Origin: Halorubrum sp. GN11_10-6_MGM
GTDB lineage: Archaea; Halobacteriota; Halobacteria; Halobacteriales; Haloferacaceae
Assembly: GCF_005435165.1 (NCBI RefSeq)
Contig: NZ_SGUC01000010.1
Location: forward strand, 25,116 to 89,115
Direction of reading: 5' to 3'
DNA: 64,000 bases
In this document: one piece after another, positions 1 through 8,256 of the stretch
Numbering within the stretch: position 1 is the first letter of the stretch
Layout: each line of letters begins with the position of its first letter
Notes under the pieces: generated by a model
Database searches by the model: none
What the model was told of the DNA's origin: nothing
What the model saw: only the letters and a program-made list of their open reading frames with translations
Translations under genes and position numbers: made by a program

Positions 1-225
1 GTCGCGCGTCCGCCAGAACGACCCCGGGTCGAGGTCGTACGTCTGACAGACGGTGCCGACGCTGCCGGGGGTCGCACCGATGGTCATCTGCTCTACGTCG
101 TCCGGATCGGGCTCCTCGACGCCGCACTCCTCGAACGCGTTCCGGGTCGCGTCCCGGAGCACGTCGAAGCGCGTGCGGCCCACGAGGACACCGTCGTTGT
201 CGAACACGACGGTATCGTACGTCAT
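1..225 (-). CDS. HAD-superfamily hydrolase, N-terminal part (3' end outside window)
   Basis: The minus strand from the ATG at 225 opens with residues TYDTVVFDNDGVLVGRTRFD. The DxDG pattern here (VVFDNDGVL) is HAD motif I, where the first Asp is the phospho-acceptor in the family. About 75 residues are visible and the frame runs off the left edge, so motifs II-IV and the substrate cannot be judged. The family contains phosphatases and phosphonatases. A T/A-containing stretch just upstream (about 248-258) is a possible promoter. The HAD call is secure; the specific function is unknown. Confidence 0.8.
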   Translation of the reverse strand, partial: MTYDTVVFDNDGVLVGRTRFDVLRDATRNAFEECGVEEPDPDDVEQMTIGATPGSVGTVCQTYDLDPGSFWRTRD

Positions 226-350
226 AACCTCCATTCACGGCGAGGCGGGATAAGGGTTTCAGTGGCCGTCTCGACGTCGAGAATCGGAGCTGACGGCCGT
301 TTCTCCCCTGAACGAGTGTTTTTACGCATGTCCGGGTCGTCGACCGACCC

Positions 351-800
351 ATGCGAGTCAGCGTCATCGGCGGGAGTTCGATCGACGGGGAGACGGCGGC
401 GGTCGCGGAGGCCCTCGGGGAGCGGCTCGCGGAGCGGGGTCACGTCGTCGTCTGCGGCGGCCTCGGCGGGGTCATGGAGGCGGTCTGCCGCGGCGCGCGA
501 GAGGCCGGCGGCGAGACGATCGGCATCCTCCCGACGGACCGGTGTGCGGACGCGAACCCGCACGTCACGACCCCGATCGCGACCGGGATGGGACACGCCC
601 GAAACGCGCTCGTGGTGATGAACGGCGACGCCGCGGTCGCGGTCGACGGCGCGGGCGGCACGCTCTCGGAGATCGGGCTCGCGCTCGCGCAGGGCCGCCC
701 CGTGGCGGGGCTGGACACCCACGCGGTCGACGGAGTGGAGCCCGTGGACTCGCCCGCGGCGGCGGTCGAGTACGTCGAACGGGCCGCGCGAACGGACTGA
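351..800 (+). CDS. TIGR00725-like / LOG-like Rossmann protein
   Basis: This 149-residue protein starts MRVSVIGGSSI and has the glycine-rich signature CGGLGGVMEAVCRGA near residue 38, followed by GAGGTLSEIGLAL near residue 105. These match the lysine-decarboxylase-like / LOG superfamily and resemble the small TIGR00725 branch. The canonical PGGxGTxxE of cytokinin-activating LOG enzymes is here DGAGGTLSE, so LOG activity should not be assumed. The length is normal for the branch. It stands alone between divergent neighbours; the molecular substrate is unknown. Confidence 0.8.
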   Translation: MRVSVIGGSSIDGETAAVAEALGERLAERGHVVVCGGLGGVMEAVCRGAREAGGETIGILPTDRCADANPHVTTPIATGMGHARNALVVMNGDAAVAVDGAGGTLSEIGLALAQGRPVAGLDTHAVDGVEPVDSPAAAVEYVERAARTD

Positions 801-832
801 CGCGACGGGTTCGGTCGCCGACCCCGACGCGG

Positions 833-1909
833 TCAGTCGGCGTCCTCGACGCCGGTCACCTCGAACCTGGCGCCGCCGCGAGACCCCTCGGAGACGGCGA
901 CCTCCCATCCGTGGGCGCTGGCGACCTCGGAGACGATGTTGAGGCCGAACCCGGTCCCGCTCCGGTCGGTGGTGTACCCAACCTCGAACACGCGGTCGCG
1001 CTCGTCTTCGGGGATCCCGGGGCCGTCGTCCTCGACGAAGAACCCCGACGGGAGGACGGCGGCGGCGCGCGTCGTCGTGTACATCGGCGAGATGTCGCCG
1101 ACGACGACGGTCACTTCGTCGCCGCCGTGCTCGACACTGTTCCCGAAGAGGTTCTCCAACAGCCGCTTCAGGCGCCCGGGCTCCGCGAGGATCCGCCGGT
1201 CGGTGTCGACGACGAGCGTCGCGTCGCCGGTCGCGACGTTCGCCCAGCACTCGTCGGCGAGGGCGGACAGCTCGACCGGTTCGAGCTCTCCCGGCTGCTC
1301 GCCCTGCTTCGCGAGCGTCAGCAGGTCCGTGATCAGTTCGAGCGTCCGGTCGACCGCGGACGCCGCCGCGTCGACGTGCGCGAGGTCGCCCTCGCTCCGC
1401 GCCAGGTCGAGCCGTCCCTGCGCGACGTTGAGCGGGTTTCGCAGGTCGTGTGAGACGCCGTGAACGAACCCCTCTAGGCGGTCGCGCTGTCGCTCCGCCT
1501 CCGCGACCGCACGGGCGGACGCGACGGCGTTCGAGATCCGGCGAGCGATGACCGGCGTTCGGTCCGACCCGTCCGACGCTCTCGCGACGTCCGTGGCGCC
1601 CGCGTCGAACGCTGCGGCCGCGGCCGACGGGTCGAGCGCCTCGTCGGGGCAGAACACGATCGGGAGCGCGGGACGCCGGTCGCGAACCTCCTCGACGGTC
1701 GGGAGGCCGGTCGGCTCCGACGGCCGACCGACCGCGACCAGACAGTCGACCGGCGAGTCTCCGAGGATCCCGAGGGCCGCGTCGACCGTTTCGACCGGTT
1801 CGACCGCGAGGCGGTCGTCGGCGCGCTCAAGCGACGCCCGCAGCGCCGCCGCTCGGTCCGGCGTGCTCGCGACGAGGACCACGGCGATCGAACCCCTGAC
1901 CCTGGACAT
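833..1909 (-). CDS. Sensor histidine kinase with degenerate receiver-like N-terminus
   Basis: A 358-residue soluble kinase. Residues about 8-120 look like a receiver domain, but the usual phospho-Asp strand reads DCLVAVGRP, so the acceptor Asp is missing. A HisKA domain follows with H-box HGVSHDLRNPLN (about residue 150). The HATPase_c domain has an N-box FGNSVEHGG, G1 DDGPGIPEDE and G2 GTGFGLNIV. No membrane segment is seen, so the input signal is probably cytoplasmic. No response regulator lies beside it; in haloarchaea such kinases are commonly orphans. Kinase identity is firm; the signal is unknown. Confidence 0.9.
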   Translation of the reverse strand: MSRVRGSIAVVLVASTPDRAAALRASLERADDRLAVEPVETVDAALGILGDSPVDCLVAVGRPSEPTGLPTVEEVRDRRPALPIVFCPDEALDPSAAAAAFDAGATDVARASDGSDRTPVIARRISNAVASARAVAEAERQRDRLEGFVHGVSHDLRNPLNVAQGRLDLARSEGDLAHVDAAASAVDRTLELITDLLTLAKQGEQPGELEPVELSALADECWANVATGDATLVVDTDRRILAEPGRLKRLLENLFGNSVEHGGDEVTVVVGDISPMYTTTRAAAVLPSGFFVEDDGPGIPEDERDRVFEVGYTTDRSGTGFGLNIVSEVASAHGWEVAVSEGSRGGARFEVTGVEDAD

Positions 1910-2014
1910 TGCGGAGAGCCTTCCCTCAACGGCCGTCCGCTTGAGTGATAAACGTTAGCAGGAGTCACGTCAACGAGAGAACCGTTTTGCGGCCGGCGCG
2001 TCGGTGCGGTCCGC

Positions 2015-3169
2015 TCAGGCGAGCCGTTCGCTCGCGATCTCGGCGCCCTCGACGAGCGCCTCCAGCTTCGCCCACGCGATCTCGGGGTCGACCATCCCGA
2101 GGCCGGCCTGCGTGCCGAACCCGCAGTCGGGCGCGGCGACGAGCGGCGTCCCGTCGTCGACCGCGTCGGCGACGCGCTCCAAGCGGTCCGCGATCGTCTC
2201 CGGGTGGTCGATGATGTTCGTCTTCACGTCGACGACGCCCGGCATGAGCGTCCAGCCGTCGGGGACGGGGTGGTCGGCGAACGCGCGGTACTCGTGCTGG
2301 TGGCGCGGGTTCGCCTGTTCGACGCTGAGCCCGGTGATGTCCGCCTCGTAGATCAGCGGCAGCATCTCCGCGAGGTCGGTGTCGAGGTGGTGCGGCCCCT
2401 CGTAGCTGCCCCAGCAGGTGTGGAGGCGGACCTGCTCGGCGGGCACGTTCGCGAGCGCCTCGTTGAGCGCCTGAACGTGGAGTCGCGTCGCGTCCTTCGC
2501 GGCGTCGAGGGGTTCGTCCGCGTACGCCGCGGTGTGGCCGACCGTCAGCAGCTCCGGGGCGTCGATCTGGATGGTGAGCCCCGCGTCGGCGACGAGTTCG
2601 TACTCCGTCCGCATCGCCTCGGCGACCGCGAACAGGTACTCCTCGTAATCTCCGTAGTGGTCGTCGACGTGCGTGGCGGTGACGACGCTCGGCGACGCGG
2701 CGGTCATGAACGCGTCGTCGACGTCGCGGTCCGCGGCCGCCAGCGCGTCGGTGAACTCGTCGATCTCGGCCTCCGCCTCCTCGCGACCCGTGTACTCGAC
2801 CGCCTCGGTGACGACCGGGTGCATCGAGAGGTCGATCACGTCGGTCTTGAACGTCTCCTCGGCGTAGGAGGGGAACGCCTGGAGGTCCGCCCACAGCTCG
2901 GTCTCCCGCTTCCCGTCGATGCCGCTGAGCCGGTCGGCGACGTACCAGTTGAACGAGACGCGCGACTGCTCGCCGTTGTTGATCGAATCGAGACCCGTCT
3001 CGACCTGTCGGTCGACGACGTCGCGGGTCGCGTCCGCGACCGTCTCGTCCCACTCGTCCGGGTCGACCGCCTCGCCCTCCTGACGGCTGGTGAGCAGGTC
3101 GAGCAGTTCCGGCGGTCGCGGCAGGCTACCGATGTGCGTGGTGGGGATGTGGCCGTCGTTCGTCGTCAT
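2015..3169 (-). CDS. Cobalamin-independent methionine synthase C-terminal-type methyltransferase (MetE-like)
   Basis: 384 residues beginning MTTNDGHIPTTHIGSLPRP, the typical opening of the MetE C-terminal/UROD-like barrel. Zinc ligands are recognisable as LHTCWGS (His-x-Cys) near residue 249 and APDCGFGT near residue 348. It lacks the N-terminal half of bacterial MetE, as archaeal 'core MetE' proteins do; these transfer a methyl group to homocysteine, with the archaeal methyl donor not settled. Related barrels include other thiol methyltransferases, so the substrate is inferred. A T-rich tract about 20-30 nt upstream (minus strand, 3188-3198) is a weak promoter candidate. Confidence 0.8.
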   Translation of the reverse strand: MTTNDGHIPTTHIGSLPRPPELLDLLTSRQEGEAVDPDEWDETVADATRDVVDRQVETGLDSINNGEQSRVSFNWYVADRLSGIDGKRETELWADLQAFPSYAEETFKTDVIDLSMHPVVTEAVEYTGREEAEAEIDEFTDALAAADRDVDDAFMTAASPSVVTATHVDDHYGDYEEYLFAVAEAMRTEYELVADAGLTIQIDAPELLTVGHTAAYADEPLDAAKDATRLHVQALNEALANVPAEQVRLHTCWGSYEGPHHLDTDLAEMLPLIYEADITGLSVEQANPRHQHEYRAFADHPVPDGWTLMPGVVDVKTNIIDHPETIADRLERVADAVDDGTPLVAAPDCGFGTQAGLGMVDPEIAWAKLEALVEGAEIASERLA

Positions 3170-3295
3170 CGGTGGGAACCACGTGGCGCTGCCCCAAAAG
3201 GTCGGAGGATCCGGCGGGATCGGCGTGGGCGGAATCGCGACCGGGGTCGCGGCCCTTTTCGGTCACGGAACCGAGGGCACCGGCTCCGAGGGCTC

Positions 3296-3321
3296 GTAAT
3301 TAGATGTAATTAAGATTTATC
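3296..3321 (+). promoter_or_regulatory. Promoter with tandem GTAATTA operator-like repeats
   Basis: Two adjacent near-identical 10-mers, GTAATTAGAT (3296-3305) and GTAATTAAGA (3306-3315), run into the TATA-like TTTATC (3316-3321), which lies 26-31 nt before the ATG at 3347. Each repeat contains the palindrome TAATTA. In a G+C-rich genome this AT-rich doublet stands out. It lies exactly where the ribbon-helix-helix protein encoded next could bind to regulate itself (inference). Confidence 0.55.
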
Positions 3322-3346
3322 AGCCCGGAGCGCGAGGCTGTCGGCA

Positions 3347-3547
3347 ATGAGCGACTACACCACGATCTCGCTGCGGAAGGAGTTCGTCGCGGACGTGGAG
3401 GAGTACATCGAGGACGAGCCGTTCGGCTCGGTCAAGGAGTTCGTGAAACACGTCGTCGTTCAGGAGATGGAGGCCGACGACGGGATCTCCGAGGCGGAGG
3501 CGAAGCAGATCGCACAGAGGCTTCAGGATCTGGGGTACATGGAATGA
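3347..3547 (+). CDS. Ribbon-helix-helix (CopG-type) DNA-binding protein
   Basis: 66 residues. The N-terminus DYTTISLRKEFVADVEEYI is a beta strand followed by a helix, as in ribbon-helix-helix repressors; FGSVKEFVKHVVVQEM forms the second helix with the G-S-x-x-E-F-V turn. The C-terminal tail SEAEAKQIAQRLQDLGY is an acidic helix. The ATG at 3347 fits the TATA element about 28 nt upstream. The stop overlaps the next start (ATGA), so the two genes are translationally coupled. It is likely a dimeric transcription factor, possibly self-regulating through the repeats at 3296-3315. Confidence 0.85.
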   Translation: MSDYTTISLRKEFVADVEEYIEDEPFGSVKEFVKHVVVQEMEADDGISEAEAKQIAQRLQDLGYME

Positions 3548-3759
3548 GCGGGCGGCAGGGAGAGATCGTCTCGGCGGCGCCGGGCGGGATCGAGCGCGCC
3601 GACCTCATCCTGCTCGCGATCCCCCTCGCGTTCTGCGCCGCGTACGCGGCCGCGTCGCTGGTCGCCCGGGGTTACACGCTCCCCGTCGCCGGCGGATCGC
3701 TCGCGGCCGGCGTCCTCGTGGTCGACGGGCTCTTCTTGAACCCGCCGGGCGAGGCGTGA
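3544..3759 (+). CDS. Small membrane protein coupled to the RHH gene
   Basis: 71 residues starting at the ATG inside the ATGA overlap with the preceding gene. A short polar N-terminus precedes two hydrophobic segments (about residues 20-42 and 45-65: LILLAIPLAFCAAYAAASLV and VAGGSLAAGVLVVDGLFL), predicting a two-helix membrane protein. No family is recognised. Overlap with a DNA-binding protein gene suggests co-expression, but nothing in the sequence shows a toxin or sensor function. Confidence 0.7.
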   Translation: MSGRQGEIVSAAPGGIERADLILLAIPLAFCAAYAAASLVARGYTLPVAGGSLAAGVLVVDGLFLNPPGEA

Positions 3760-3829
3760 GAACCGAACGGGGTCTCAGCGGCTCGGTTGTACGTCGTTGC
3801 TAGCAAATCGCTATACGGCACGGACACCG

Positions 3830-4062
3830 CCGAAGCCCCAGTCGCGAAGCGGGCGCACGCTCGGGGCGGTCCTCGCTCGGTCACTTCGCTCCCTCGCTGC
3901 GGTCCTACCGTCGCCTGCGCCCGCTTCGCGACTGCCCCTTCGATTCCCGCCCCGCACAGCACCGCGCCTCACGCCTCCCCAGCCTCGTCGGCCTCCCTGC
4001 GGTCGGCCGACTCCCTCGCGCGTGCTGTTCGGCCCGAGGCGGCCTCACAGGCACGCGCCACC
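3830..4062 (+). repeat. Dispersed structured intergenic element, copy A
   Basis: One of four copies in the window. It begins CCGAAGCCCCAG and ends GGCACGCGCCACC. A perfect 17-bp stem pairs 3841-3857 with 3916-3932. A second hairpin has GTCGGCC/GGCCGAC arms around 3989-4013, and a third lies around 4030-4043. The copy sits in the 3760-4255 gap between the small membrane-protein gene (+) and dph2 (-, convergent), in sense with the former and 71 nt after its stop. A TATA-like CTATAC lies at about 3811-3816, and TTTATAAAG follows at about 4072-4080. The rest of the gap (4081-4255) shows nothing recognisable. Confidence 0.85.
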
Positions 4063-4255
4063 GCACTTCGATTTATAAAGGATGGCGACGTCGCTGACGG
4101 CGGTTAAACACGCGCGCCCCGCCGTCGAGCGGCGAGAGTCGCCACCGGCGTCGACCGTTGCCGCGTTCGTTCGGTCGCGACGGGAGCGAGACGCGTCGCT
4201 CTCGTGGAAATTTGACGGCGGCGAAAAGCGGTGACCTCCGGTTCGTCGCGAGGCG

Positions 4256-5299
4256 TTACCAGGTGTCGTGGAACGTGTCGAACTCGATCGAGTCGAGCGG
4301 CTTCTCGCCGATGGCGGCCTTGTACTCGCCGGGGGTCAGCATCGGCTTGTGGAAGCGGGGGCCGTCGTCGGTCGTGATCCGGGGGCAGCCGGTGTTGACG
4401 AACGCGTCCATGTCGAAGTTCCGCAGGCGGTCCGGCGTCACCTCGTCCATCGTGATCAGGTAGGCGTTCTCGTTGTTGTCGACGATCTCTTGGGCCTTCT
4501 CCCAGCGGCCCTGCCCGATCTTCGTACAAAAGATGACGCCCCACTTCTCGGCGTCCATCGCCTTGTGGACGGAGGCGTACCGCTGTTTGAGGAACTGGTC
4601 GTGCTCGGCGACCGACACCGCGTTGTTGACGGGGTCGGCGATGACGACCCGCTTGTCGGGGTGCTCCATCGCGAGGCCGACCGGGTGGAACTTCCCGCCG
4701 CCGACGTAGAGGACCTGCTCGGCGTCGATGTCCGCGGAGGCGTAGTTACAGCCGAGCACCTGTCCCTCCTTCGTGAGGCGGTCGTCGCCCCGGCGGGTGT
4801 GGACCTCGTAGCCGCGCTCCTCCAGCCAGTCGGTCATCTCCTCGAACCGGTTCATGTGCTGGGCCGTCGTGACGAGGCCCACGTCGGCGTCCTCCTCAGG
4901 CGGGGACAGCTCCTCCGCCAGCGCGTCCTCCATGATCGGGAAGGGGTCGACGTTCGAGAACAGCGGGACGTAGACGATGCTGTCGGACTCCTTCATCGGC
5001 GTGTGGCCGAAGTGGACGAACACGTCCGTCCGGCGCATCAGGTACGTGTCGAGGTCGCAGGCGCCGTAGCAGGGCTGCCCGGAGAGCATGAACGTCACGT
5101 CGTCGGGCGCGACCTCGCGGAGGTCGTCGGCGACCTTCGGGCCGCGGCGCTTGAGCCCCTCGGGGAACTGGAGGCCGACCTTCGAGGCGTCGCGCTCCTC
5201 GATGGCCTCCAAGATTCGGTCGAGTTCGTAGTCCCACTCGCGGTCGTGTTTCAGGGCCATCCCCGTCTTCGTCAGGTCGCCCTCCGTGGAGCCGCTCAT
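4256..5299 (-). CDS. dph2: Diphthamide biosynthesis enzyme Dph2
   Basis: 347 residues. It matches archaeal Dph2, the 4Fe-4S radical enzyme that transfers the 3-amino-3-carboxypropyl group of S-adenosylmethionine to a histidine of elongation factor 2. The three cluster-binding cysteines are visible in GQPCYGACDLDTY (about residue 79), LGCNYASADID and NTGCPRITTDD. FPEGLKRRGP near residue 45 is also typical. The ATG at 5299 has a TATA-like GTTTAACC (minus strand) at 5324-5331. A diphthine-ammonia ligase for the last step of the same modification lies 9 kb away at 13855. Confidence 0.95.
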   Translation of the reverse strand: MSGSTEGDLTKTGMALKHDREWDYELDRILEAIEERDASKVGLQFPEGLKRRGPKVADDLREVAPDDVTFMLSGQPCYGACDLDTYLMRRTDVFVHFGHTPMKESDSIVYVPLFSNVDPFPIMEDALAEELSPPEEDADVGLVTTAQHMNRFEEMTDWLEERGYEVHTRRGDDRLTKEGQVLGCNYASADIDAEQVLYVGGGKFHPVGLAMEHPDKRVVIADPVNNAVSVAEHDQFLKQRYASVHKAMDAEKWGVIFCTKIGQGRWEKAQEIVDNNENAYLITMDEVTPDRLRNFDMDAFVNTGCPRITTDDGPRFHKPMLTPGEYKAAIGEKPLDSIEFDTFHDTW

Positions 5300-5323
5300 A
5301 TCGGACGATTTGTGCGGCAGGAC

Positions 5324-5331
5324 GGTTAAAC
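5324..5331 (-). promoter_or_regulatory. TATA-like box of dph2
   Basis: The minus strand reads GTTTAACC 25-32 nt upstream of the dph2 ATG (5299). This spacing suggests a leaderless or near-leaderless transcript. Confidence 0.5.
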
Positions 5332-5392
5332 GGCGCGTTCGACCACGGATTTCGTCCCCGACGTTCGTGATCCTCTCCGCTCGACGGGCGTC

Positions 5393-6094
5393 TCAGAGGC
5401 TGTTTCCGGTGAGCAGCCGGGCGATCCACGCTCGCACACCGGGGAGCAGCGCGCGCTCCTCGACCGCGACCGGGTCCCGTTCGACTTCCAGCGGGACACG
5501 CTCGTCGGCGTCGGGTCCGGCACTCTCCGGGGTCCAGACCAGTCCGCCGGTAGCGTCGGCCACGGGTGCGTCGCCGTGAACCTCCCAGCCGGAGGCGCCG
5601 CGGACGGTCAGGCTGTCGGTCGCGAGATAGCGAGCCCCTTCACCACCGATGACGAGGGGATTGCGGGGAGACGCCGGCGTCAACGGGGTGAACACCACCG
5701 TTCCGAGGTATCGTTCCGCGGCGGTGGGGTCGCGGTAATCGACCGACAGTACGCCGCCGTCGACCCGTGCGGTGACGTTCGTCGGCTCCGCGATCCCGTC
5801 CCGGACGGCGTCGGCGACGACCGCGCGGCGGAGCGACTCGTTCGACGCGAGCGCGTCGCCGCCCGACGCGAGCGCGACGCGTGCGTCCCACGTCGTCGAC
5901 CCGTTCTCGTGGAGTGTGACGGCCAGCGAACTCTCCCCGGCGACCACGGACGTGCCGTCCGCCGTCGTTCGGTCGAGGTCGCAGACGCCACACACCGGCG
6001 TCGGCGGTGCGCGCGCGTCGACCGGCGGCGCGGCGACGATCACGGTCACACAGAGGAGGAGCGCTGCGACGAGTGAGAGCCTGCGAGGACCCAT
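5393..6094 (-). CDS. Secreted haloarchaeal protein, function unknown
   Basis: 233 residues from the ATG at 6094 (MGPRRLSLVAALLLCVTVIV). The basic start, hydrophobic core and AxA-like site near DARAPP form a signal peptide; an upstream in-frame start at 6268 would bury it, so 6094 is preferred. After the signal comes a CGVCDLDRTT pair of cysteines, then about 200 residues of beta-rich, Thr/Val-rich sequence with no family I recognise. The C-terminus PGVRAWIARLLTGNSL could be a short amphipathic tail. Probably exported to the cell surface. Confidence 0.75.
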   Translation of the reverse strand: MGPRRLSLVAALLLCVTVIVAAPPVDARAPPTPVCGVCDLDRTTADGTSVVAGESSLAVTLHENGSTTWDARVALASGGDALASNESLRRAVVADAVRDGIAEPTNVTARVDGGVLSVDYRDPTAAERYLGTVVFTPLTPASPRNPLVIGGEGARYLATDSLTVRGASGWEVHGDAPVADATGGLVWTPESAGPDADERVPLEVERDPVAVEERALLPGVRAWIARLLTGNSL

Positions 6095-6257
6095 GTCCGG
6101 CCCGTCAATGGGACGACACAATAAGCTACGGCTCGAGACCACGCCGCCTCCGCGAGACCGCGTCGCGCCGCCGGCGTCGGCGGGACCGCCGACGGATCGG
6201 TCGGGGTCGCTGCCGCGGCCGACGGACCTAACCGCCGCCCTCGCCAACCGCGCACCG

Positions 6258-6917
6258 ATGACCGACATTCCGCTCGAACACGTCCACGTCGCGCCCGACG
6301 ACAGTCCCGAGGGCGAGCCCGCGCCCGCCGTCTTCGTCCTCCACGGTCGCGGCGCCGACGAGGAGGACCTGCTCCCGGTCGCCGCCGAACTCCCGGACGG
6401 ACTCCACGTCGTCAGCCTCCGCGCGCCTGACCCACTTCAGGGGGGGTACACGTGGTACGAACTCGACCTGTCGGCCGGCGGCCTCGAGTCGAGCCAGCCC
6501 GACGCCGAGGACTTCCGGCGCAGCCTCGATCTGATCGTCGAGAGCGTCGAGGCCGCGGTCGACGCGTACGGCCTCGACGCCGACCGGATCGGCCTGCTCG
6601 GGTTCAGTCAGGGCGCTATCACGAGCCTCTCGCTGCTCCTCGAAGCCCCCGACCGATACGCGTGGGTGGTCGCGCTCCACGGCTACCTCGCGGAGTCGCA
6701 CGCGGACCTCGATCCGGACGGGATCGAGGGGAAGCCGGTCTTCGTCGGCGCAGGCGCCGGCGACCGGGTTATCCCCGACTCGCGAACGAACGCGGCGGTC
6801 GAACGTCTCGAGGCCGTCGGCGCCGACATCACCCACGGGAGCTTCCCGGGCGGCCACGGCATCGGCCCGCAGGAGCTCGACGCGGTCGTCGAGTTCGTCG
6901 CGTCGCAGGCGCCGTAG
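6258..6917 (+). CDS. Alpha/beta hydrolase, phospholipase/carboxylesterase family
   Basis: 219 residues from the ATG at 6258. Features of the PF02230-type esterases are the oxyanion strand FVLHGRGADEEDLLPV (about residue 26), the nucleophile elbow GFSQGAITS (Ser in GxSxG, about residue 118), the Asp region GAGDRVIP (about 176) and the His in PGGHGIGPQEL (about 202). The catalytic triad therefore appears intact. It probably hydrolyses short acyl esters or thioesters in the cytoplasm. It lies divergent to the secreted-protein gene with 163 bp between starts. Confidence 0.9.
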   Translation: MTDIPLEHVHVAPDDSPEGEPAPAVFVLHGRGADEEDLLPVAAELPDGLHVVSLRAPDPLQGGYTWYELDLSAGGLESSQPDAEDFRRSLDLIVESVEAAVDAYGLDADRIGLLGFSQGAITSLSLLLEAPDRYAWVVALHGYLAESHADLDPDGIEGKPVFVGAGAGDRVIPDSRTNAAVERLEAVGADITHGSFPGGHGIGPQELDAVVEFVASQAP

Positions 6918-6986
6918 CGGGCGTCGGAAGCGGGCTCGGACCCCCGGCTCCGGCAGGTTCAAACCGCTCGGCCACGATGTCCGGAC

Positions 6987-7361
6987 ATGAGCGTCGAACA
7001 GGTCTCCATCGAGGACCTCGGCCGAGAGCTCGGCGAGCGGATCGCTGAAACCCCGGAGTACGAGCGCTTCGAGGAGACGAGAGCGGCGGTCCAGCGCGAC
7101 GAGGAAGTCCAGGCGCAGATCGACGAGTTCGAGCAGCTCCGCGCGGAGTTCATGCAGGCCCGTCAGACCGGGCAGGCGACGAACGCCGAGCTGCAGCGCG
7201 TTCAGGAGGCGCAAGACGAGCTTCACGCGATGCCGGTGATGAGCGAGTACCTCGACGCGCAAGACGAGCTGGAGGACACGCTCGAATCGGTCAACGAGGC
7301 GATCTCCGAGCCGCTCGCCGTCGACTTCGGCGGCGAGGCCGGCGGCTGCTGTCAGGATTAA
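6987..7361 (+). CDS. YlbF/YmcA-family (DUF964) helical protein
   Basis: 124 residues, almost entirely helical and rich in Glu, Gln and Asp. The segment from RFEETRAAVQRDEEVQAQID to MPVMSEYLDAQDELEDTLES follows the YlbF/Com_YlbF pattern of two long antiparallel helices ending in a conserved aromatic-containing helix. The extreme C-terminus is GGEAGGCCQD, with two adjacent cysteines. In Bacillus the relatives act with RNase Y in RNA processing; the archaeal role is not known. It is a single gene. Confidence 0.8.
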   Translation: MSVEQVSIEDLGRELGERIAETPEYERFEETRAAVQRDEEVQAQIDEFEQLRAEFMQARQTGQATNAELQRVQEAQDELHAMPVMSEYLDAQDELEDTLESVNEAISEPLAVDFGGEAGGCCQD

Positions 7362-7453
7362 CCCTCGGTCCGCGCCCGCCGCGGGACGAGCGAAGGCCGC
7401 GCCCGCGGTGACACCGGCCGACTCCTTATCCCTCATACCGACCCACGCCCGCC

Positions 7454-8152
7454 GTGATAGCCGTCGCCGGCGGTAAGGGCGGAAGCGGAAAGACGACGAC
7501 CACCCTCGGGCTCGCCCGGGCGCTCTCGCGGCGCGGCGCACCGGTGGTCGCGGCCGACGCCGACTGGGATCTCCCGAACCTCGCGAGGTTGGCCGCGGAG
7601 ACCGGAACCGATCCCACGCTGCCCGGGGACGAACACCGCGCCGAGGGGACGGAGTTCCGGACCGTCCTCGGCGCGGTTCGCGGGACGGAGCCGGTTCGAC
7701 CCGATCGGTCGGCGCCCACGGTGCTCGCCGCGCCGGACGCGCCGCGGTCGGTCGACGCGGACGCCGCGTTCGGCGCGCTCGACGGCGCGACGCCCGAGGG
7801 CGCGCCGACGCTGCTGGACAGTCCGGCGGGCGCGTCGCCGGACGTGGCCGCGCCCCTGCGGGCGGCGGATCGCGCGCTGATCGCGACGCCGCTCAGGCGC
7901 GCCGCGCTCCGGGACGCCGCGAAGACGGCGGCGATCGCGCGGCGGCTCGACTGCCCGCCCGTCGGCGCGGTCGTGATCGGCGCGACGAGCGTGCCGGACC
8001 GCGTGGGCTCGTTGCTCGGCTGCCCCGTCCTCGGCGCGATTCCGGACGGCGGAGGGACCCCGCTCGCCGATCCGACCGTGCGGAGCGCGTACGACGACCT
8101 CGCCTCGCGCCTCGGAGAGACCGCGGCGGCGAGCGGCTGGCAGATCGCGTGA
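7454..8152 (+). CDS. MinD/ParA-like P-loop ATPase
   Basis: 232 residues starting at a GTG codon (7454). MIAVAGGKGGSGKTTTTLGL is the deviant Walker A (KGGxGKT) of SIMIBI ATPases. DADWDLPNLARL is the switch I aspartate region, and LLDSPAGASPD (about residue 118) is switch II/Walker B. No long C-terminal amphipathic helix typical of membrane-attached MinD is evident. Haloarchaea have several MinD paralogues that position cell-surface machines; which role applies here cannot be read from sequence. The gene ends 104 nt before the likely start of the RecA-like protein at 8257, suggesting co-transcription. Confidence 0.88.
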   Translation: MIAVAGGKGGSGKTTTTLGLARALSRRGAPVVAADADWDLPNLARLAAETGTDPTLPGDEHRAEGTEFRTVLGAVRGTEPVRPDRSAPTVLAAPDAPRSVDADAAFGALDGATPEGAPTLLDSPAGASPDVAAPLRAADRALIATPLRRAALRDAAKTAAIARRLDCPPVGAVVIGATSVPDRVGSLLGCPVLGAIPDGGGTPLADPTVRSAYDDLASRLGETAAASGWQIA

Positions 8153-8256
8153 GGATCGCCCCCAGCGGGGACGCCGGAACGGCGGACGACGGGCTCGCGA
8201 CCGGTCGAGAGAGCCGCCACCGACAGACCCAAACGTCCACGGGCGGCAGCGATGGT

